DNA of 18,410 bases from a bacterium HR23 (GTDB taxonomy: Bacteria; Chloroflexota; Dehalococcoidia; Lucifugimonadales; HRBIN23). The notes below the pieces were generated by a model that worked only from the letters and a program-made list of their open reading frames with translations, was not told where the DNA came from and did not search any database. Shown here piece after piece: positions 15,267 to 18,410 of the stretch. Each line of letters begins with the position of its first letter. Within the stretch, counting starts at the first letter, position 1. Where the stretch lies: assembly GCA_002923335.1 (NCBI GenBank), contig BEHZ01000019.1:1-18410 (forward strand), written 5' to 3'. The position numbers and the translations under genes were made by a program.

Positions 15267-15884
15267 TTACCTGCCGCCTGACATACGGCGCACCAGGCGG
15301 GCTATTTTTTCCAGGACCGGGGTAATATCCCGCGAAGTATCCACTACGAAGTGGGGCCGGTGGGGGCGTTCGGCGGTGGCCCGCATCCGTAAGTAGACCT
15401 CCCAGGTGGCGTCGGAGAGGTCGGTGGAGTCTTCCCGGCGCATGCGCTTCTCCAGGCGCTGACGCACCACCTCCTCCGGGGCCTCAACCCACACCAGGAT
15501 AAGGGACGCTCTGGTGCGCTCGGCGATGGCGTAAAGGGGTTCCCGATGGGTCTCCTGCAGGTTGGTGGCATCTAAGAGCACGGGGATGCCCCTCTGCAGG
15601 TGCTCCTCCACCAGGGCGTGGATGGCGCGGAAGAGGCGGGTGCTCTCGGCGAGGGAGTGAGTGGGGGTGCCGAAGAGGGCCTTGCGCAGGGCGTCGCTCT
15701 CCATGAGGAGCACAGGGACGCGCTGAGCAAGCCGTCGGCTGAAGGTGGATTTCCCCGAGCCGGGCAGACCGCTGACCACAATGAGGTAAGGGTGAGCGAG
15801 GGGCGCCGGTGCCGGGGGCAGGCTGGCCCGAAGGGTAGCCAGGTCTTCGGCGAGAAAGGCTTCTTTCACCATTCCACACGCCAT
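15267..15884 (-). CDS. P-loop kinase (AAA_33/zeta-like family)
   Basis: A 205-residue soluble P-loop protein. Walker A is GLPGSGKST (39-47), and the acid ESD (62-64) is positioned like the substrate or base residue of small-molecule kinases. LLDATN (103-108) is the Walker-B-like strand, and VRQRLEKRMRR is a lid rich in Arg. This matches AAA_33 family kinases, related to polynucleotide kinase, zeta and chloramphenicol phosphotransferase. The phosphate acceptor is unknown. The first 30 residues are Ala/Pro-rich and not part of the fold; translation may begin at the second Met (15872). No clear Shine-Dalgarno is visible. It lies 27 nt after degV and 19 nt before pepA. There is no antitoxin-like partner, so a zeta-toxin reading is not supported. 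Confidence 0.8.
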   Translation of the reverse strand: MACGMVKEAFLAEDLATLRASLPPAPAPLAHPYLIVVSGLPGSGKSTFSRRLAQRVPVLLMESDALRKALFGTPTHSLAESTRLFRAIHALVEEHLQRGIPVLLDATNLQETHREPLYAIAERTRASLILVWVEAPEEVVRQRLEKRMRREDSTDLSDATWEVYLRMRATAERPHRPHFVVDTSRDITPVLEKIARLVRRMSGGR

Positions 15885-15911
15885 GATAGCAGGAGTCTTC
15901 CCAGCGGGAGG

Positions 15912-16799
15912 TTACAGGTCTGCAGAGGGCAGGGGGTCGTCTCTGTAGAAGGCGACTCCCAGCAAACCTGGACCCGTGTGGGCGCCAATCACAGGGGTAA
16001 AGAGGGTTACCAACAGTTGGGTGCAGGTGAAGCGTTCTAGGATGCGCTGGCGGAGGCCCTCTGCCTCCTGGGGGGCGTTGGCGTGCATGACGATGACCCG
16101 CAGGGGGCCTGACCCCACCCGCTCCTCCATAATGGCCAGGATGCGTTCCAGGGCTCGGGCCTTAGTGCGGGGGCGTTCCAGAAGGTGCACCTCGCCGTGG
16201 CGGATATCCAGAATGGGCTTGATGGAGAGGAGGTCCGTGGCCCACAAGGCCACTTTGGGCACCCGCCCCCCTTTCCACAGGTAATACAGGGTCTCCAGGA
16301 CGCCCAGGAAATGCACCTGCTCTATGACCCGCCGGGCGTGGGCCGACACCTCTTCCAGGGGCGCACCGCAGTGGGCCTTTTCGGCCGCTGCTAGGACCAC
16401 CAGAGCCTCCCCCCCGCCCGCCGTCTGCGTGTCCAGCACCTGAATGCGCAGATGGGGGAGGGCGTCTCGGGCCAGGTCAACGGCTGCCAGGGCGGTATAA
16501 TAGGTGGCGCTGAGGCGTGAGGCCAGGGTGAGGCAGAGCACCGAGGAAGCCCGTTGACCCGCGAGCCGGAAGGCCTCCAGAAAAGCGCCGGGACGAGGGG
16601 CAGAGGTCTTGGGGGGCTCCGCAAGGGAAGGCATCATACGGTATAGGGCCTCCGCTGTGATGTCCACCCCGTCACGGTAAACTCGCCCGTTGATGGTCAG
16701 TTCCAGGGGCGTGGCGAGGATACCCCATCGCTCCAGCACCTCCCGGGGGAGGGAGATGGTGCTGTCGGCGACGATGGCTACCTGGGGAGAGCTGCCCAT
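15912..16799 (-). CDS. DegV family fatty-acid-binding protein
   Basis: From the ATG at 16799 this is a 295-residue DegV protein, the normal family length. It starts with QVAIVADSTISLPREVLERW. The lipid carboxylate contact segment PPKTSAPRPGAFLEAFR and VLCLTLASRLSATYYTALAA follow; then LETLYYLWKGGRVPKVALWA and the C-terminal HTGPGLLGVAFY complete the fold. DegV (FakB) proteins present fatty acids to the FakA kinase in bacteria that use exogenous fatty acids; no fakA is visible here. I chose M14 of the longer frame (which opens at 16838) because AGGAG lies 5 nt ahead of it and homology begins directly after. The gene lies 45 nt downstream of the HAAS-domain gene. Confidence 0.93.
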   Translation of the reverse strand: MGSSPQVAIVADSTISLPREVLERWGILATPLELTINGRVYRDGVDITAEALYRMMPSLAEPPKTSAPRPGAFLEAFRLAGQRASSVLCLTLASRLSATYYTALAAVDLARDALPHLRIQVLDTQTAGGGEALVVLAAAEKAHCGAPLEEVSAHARRVIEQVHFLGVLETLYYLWKGGRVPKVALWATDLLSIKPILDIRHGEVHLLERPRTKARALERILAIMEERVGSGPLRVIVMHANAPQEAEGLRQRILERFTCTQLLVTLFTPVIGAHTGPGLLGVAFYRDDPLPSADL

Positions 16800-16844
16800 A
16801 CCCTCTCCTGCGTGCAGAGAGGAGCCGTGGCGTGGCAAGCACCT

Positions 16845-17807
16845 CTAGGCCGGGCGATGGCGCTCTTCACGACGGCTCCGTCGCCAGTCCAACCAGGGTG
16901 GTAGGAGTAACACCAGCAACGCCAGCACGAGAGCGGTCAGCCCGGGAGCGGTGAAGGGGCTGGGCGTGTAACTCATAGCAAGGAAAAGAGCGAGAACGGG
17001 GAGGCCCAGGGCGATAGCCCCCACTTTCAGATGGCGTGCCCCCAGGCGATACACGGTGGTGGTCAAGCCCGCCAAGCCTAGGAAAGCCAGGGCGGTGGGG
17101 CCGGCCGACCAGCGGAGCCAGGTGGCATCGTAGGCGAAAGGCCCTCCGTGCTCCTGGAGGAAAGCGCCCCACCCCGCCAGGAAGGGGAAGGGCAGGAGGG
17201 CGATGGTAAGGTAAAGCCAGTCTCGGGCGAGAAAGCGTCCAATGAGGCTGGACAGGAACCATATGACCCCCGGCAAAAGAGCGAGCATAGCCCAATAAAC
17301 GGGGGGGTCCAGGGGCGCCACACGCCCCCGTATGGCGTCCACCACACCGCCCACCAGGGCTAAGGCAACTGCGAGGCCTGCCGTAAAGGGGAGGACCAGG
17401 GCGTAGCCCATCCAAGGATAGACCCACTCCGGCTGGCCTCTGCGCCACGCCAGCATACTGATAACCGTGGCCCCGGCCAAAAGCCCCGCCACTACGCCAG
17501 GGGAGGCCCACCCGTGGGTCAGGAAGACAAGGCTGGCCACGACGTGGGGGAGGGCAGCCAGAGCGGTGGTGGGCCAGGGGGCACGGGCGTGGACAGCGTA
17601 GAACTCCCGGGCCACAAGGCGGGTGTCACCCAGTTCGTGCAGGGCCTGGCGCACCGCCTGGTCCCGGGGAAGTCCCATCTCCATCAACTCGGCAGTGCGG
17701 TCCTCCAGGTGGGCCTCCAGTTCCCGCAGGATCTCCTGGGCTTTGCTGGGGGCGATGCGCAGGCGCCTCCGCAGGTCGTGGAGGTATGCACGCGCCTCCG
17801 GGAGCAT
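16845..17807 (-). CDS. HAAS-domain multi-helix membrane protein, PadR partner
   Basis: A 320-residue membrane protein. Residues 1-75 form a cytoplasmic HAAS-type domain (YLHDLRRRLRIAPSKAQEIL, then LEAHLEDRTAELMEMGLPRD, then ALHELGDTRLVAREFY), the helical module often encoded right after padR and known as DUF1700/HAAS. About seven or eight hydrophobic helices follow from residue 80 to 310, and the protein ends with a basic tail (DWRRSRREERHRPA). The function of the membrane part is not recognised; it may be the sensor or target regulated by PadR. The ATG is preceded by GGGGG 5 nt upstream. It starts 9 nt after padR, indicating one transcript. Confidence 0.85.
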   Translation of the reverse strand: MLPEARAYLHDLRRRLRIAPSKAQEILRELEAHLEDRTAELMEMGLPRDQAVRQALHELGDTRLVAREFYAVHARAPWPTTALAALPHVVASLVFLTHGWASPGVVAGLLAGATVISMLAWRRGQPEWVYPWMGYALVLPFTAGLAVALALVGGVVDAIRGRVAPLDPPVYWAMLALLPGVIWFLSSLIGRFLARDWLYLTIALLPFPFLAGWGAFLQEHGGPFAYDATWLRWSAGPTALAFLGLAGLTTTVYRLGARHLKVGAIALGLPVLALFLAMSYTPSPFTAPGLTALVLALLVLLLPPWLDWRRSRREERHRPA

Positions 17808-17816
17808 TCCTACCCC

Positions 17817-18149
17817 CTAAACTTGCTCAGGGAGGATCACCAGGGATACCGCACGGGCGAAGGCTAGCCATTCCCGCTGAAGGGTGTCTAGGTATTTGCG
17901 CCCTTTCTCGGTGATGTAATAGTAACGACGCATCTGCCCTGAAGGGGAGGGCTCCCAGCGCCCTTCCACCAGGCCCGCCCGCTCCATGCGGTGGAGGGCG
18001 GGGTAAAGGGTCCCCTCCCGAAAGGAGAAGTAGCCCTGGCTTCGCCTCTCCATCTCCTTCACAATCTGGTAGCCGTATTTGGGGCCGGAGGCCAAGAGGG
18101 AGAGGAGCAGGGTCTCGGTGCTCCCTTTCAGCAGTTCCCGTCGGGACAC
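17817..18149 (-). CDS. PadR family transcriptional regulator
   Basis: A 110-residue winged-helix protein with the PadR N-terminal domain: TETLLLSLLASGPKYGYQIV (11-30), GYFSFREGTLYPALHRMERA (39-58) and the wing with RRYYYITEKGRKYL (79-92). The length is typical for a small PadR with a short C-terminal dimerisation helix. It starts with GTG, supported by AAGGAGG 5 nt upstream. It is the first gene of a close-packed minus-strand run (PadR, HAAS protein, DegV, kinase, PepA). Self-regulation is likely, given the dyad that overlaps its promoter. The inducer is unknown. Confidence 0.93.
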   Translation of the reverse strand: MSRRELLKGSTETLLLSLLASGPKYGYQIVKEMERRSQGYFSFREGTLYPALHRMERAGLVEGRWEPSPSGQMRRYYYITEKGRKYLDTLQREWLAFARAVSLVILPEQV

Positions 18150-18183
18150 GGCAGCCTCCTTCCTGCTCCTGCACTGGCAGAAG

Positions 18184-18229
18184 GGTATTACCTCGCCATA
18201 TTATGCCCTGTGCAACACGATGTAGTCAA
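18184..18229 (-). promoter_or_regulatory. PadR promoter with overlapping dyad (possible PadR operator)
   Basis: Minus strand: TTGACT (18229-18224), 18-nt spacer, CATAAT (18205-18200). The segment 18184-18207 shows imperfect two-fold symmetry (7 of 12 positions by eye, with GG-AT-A in each arm) and covers the -10 box. This is the usual arrangement of a self-repressing PadR operator. Confidence 0.5.
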
Positions 18230-18271
18230 GGGATAGGAGCCCGTGTTACAGTCCCCCAGCAGCCGCCCCTC

Positions 18272-18300
18272 TTGACAGGATGGGCGGTGGGTGCTAACCT
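18272..18300 (+). promoter_or_regulatory. Outward promoter at the right edge
   Basis: TTGACA (18272-18277), 17-nt spacer, then TGC-TAACCT with TG at 18292-18293 and the -10 hexamer at 18295-18300. A perfect -35 and extended -10 offset a weak hexamer. It is divergent from padR and its predicted start is near 18307. Confidence 0.5.
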
Positions 18301-18341
18301 GTTGAACAATGGCGATGCTGAGTTCTCATCGGGAGGTCCCC

Positions 18342-18398
18342 AGCGCAGTTCGCCGCCGCAGGGGGGTTATGGCAGGGCTCCCCTGGGCGCACTGCGCT
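18342..18398 (+). ncRNA. Candidate structured RNA or 5' leader at the window edge
   Basis: Downstream of the promoter at 18272-18300, the transcript can form a long imperfect hairpin. An 8-bp basal stem AGCGCAGT (18342-18349) pairs with ACTGCGCT (18391-18398). CGCC (18351-18354) pairs with GGCG (18386-18389), and CAGGGG (18359-18364) with CCCCTG (18380-18385), extended by two more pairs. There is one T-C mismatch and a GCCG bulge. A small stem GATG-GAG/CTC-CATC precedes it at about 18314-18330. No credible protein-coding frame covers the region. I cannot match it to a known RNA family; it may be an ncRNA or the leader of a gene beyond the window. Confidence 0.35.
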
Positions 18399-18410
18399 AC
18401 CCTCTGCTAG

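Noticed and set aside
15267..15884. Zeta-toxin of a toxin-antitoxin pair
   Set aside because: No small antitoxin gene is adjacent; it sits within a housekeeping-like run and the AAA_33 kinase family is broad.
18311..18330. Resemblance to a fluoride riboswitch (GGCGATG) or to SRP RNA (GTGCTAA at 18291)
   Set aside because: The fluoride-type partner motif CTGATG and the SRP GGAAGGAAGCA loop are not found; the short matches are not enough.
18309..18410. 33-codon ORF ending exactly at the window edge
   Set aside because: No ribosome site, Arg-rich unconvincing translation, and it overlaps the strong hairpin; more likely chance within a non-coding transcript.

Overview
The window reads as ordinary chromosome from a high-GC (about 60-65% by eye) bacterium, most probably a member of the Chloroflexota near the Dehalococcoidia. 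That placement is an inference. It rests on the dgt-dnaG-rpoD gene order, a primase zinc motif of the form C-x3-C, the PRPP synthetase variant with a DDEIDTAGS loop, and a SepIVA-like coiled-coil gene beside coaD. Genes are tightly packed, mostly on the minus strand, with several GTG or TTG starts. I see no transposase, integrase, CRISPR array or phage gene.

Left block (1-2862): a minus-strand set of a two-helix membrane protein, an iron-ADH-fold oxidoreductase that appears to have lost its metal ligands, and a MaoC-like hotdog dehydratase cut by the window edge. Diverging from it on the plus strand is a crotonase-family enoyl-CoA hydratase/isomerase. Together these look like acyl-CoA or short-chain carbon metabolism. 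The plus-strand run ends with PRPP synthetase (2921-3871).

Nucleotide block (3883-5192, minus): a HIT hydrolase, a YqeK-type HD phosphohydrolase and a 59-residue single-helix protein form one short operon behind an extended -10 promoter. Just upstream lies tRNA-Asp(GTC) with an encoded CCA end and its own TTGACA promoter.

Replication/transcription block (5261-11071, minus): dgt, dnaG, rpoD and an AlkA-type DNA glycosylase, with gaps of 5-13 nt. This is a version of the macromolecular-synthesis operon. It has a possibly leaderless first gene and a possible internal rpoD promoter inside dnaG. A lone plus-strand arsM-like methyltransferase (11129-11869) separates it from the next block.

rsmD-coaD-SepIVA-like block (11866-13518, minus): rRNA methyltransferase, phosphopantetheine adenylyltransferase with an Asn in place of the catalytic His, and a DivIVA/SepIVA-like hendecad coiled-coil protein.

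Right block (13730-18149, minus): PadR regulator, HAAS-domain membrane protein, DegV fatty-acid-binding protein, a P-loop kinase and leucyl aminopeptidase. They are close enough to form one operon from a promoter that overlaps a dyad, which may be a PadR operator. Beyond it, the last 140 bases carry a plus-strand promoter followed by a long imperfect hairpin, a candidate structured RNA or leader running off the window.

The most interesting leads are the ligand-less Fe-ADH paired with MaoC, the CoaD active-site change, the structured element at the right edge, the recurrent TGCTAYAAT-like promoters, and the hendecad SepIVA-like protein next to coaD.
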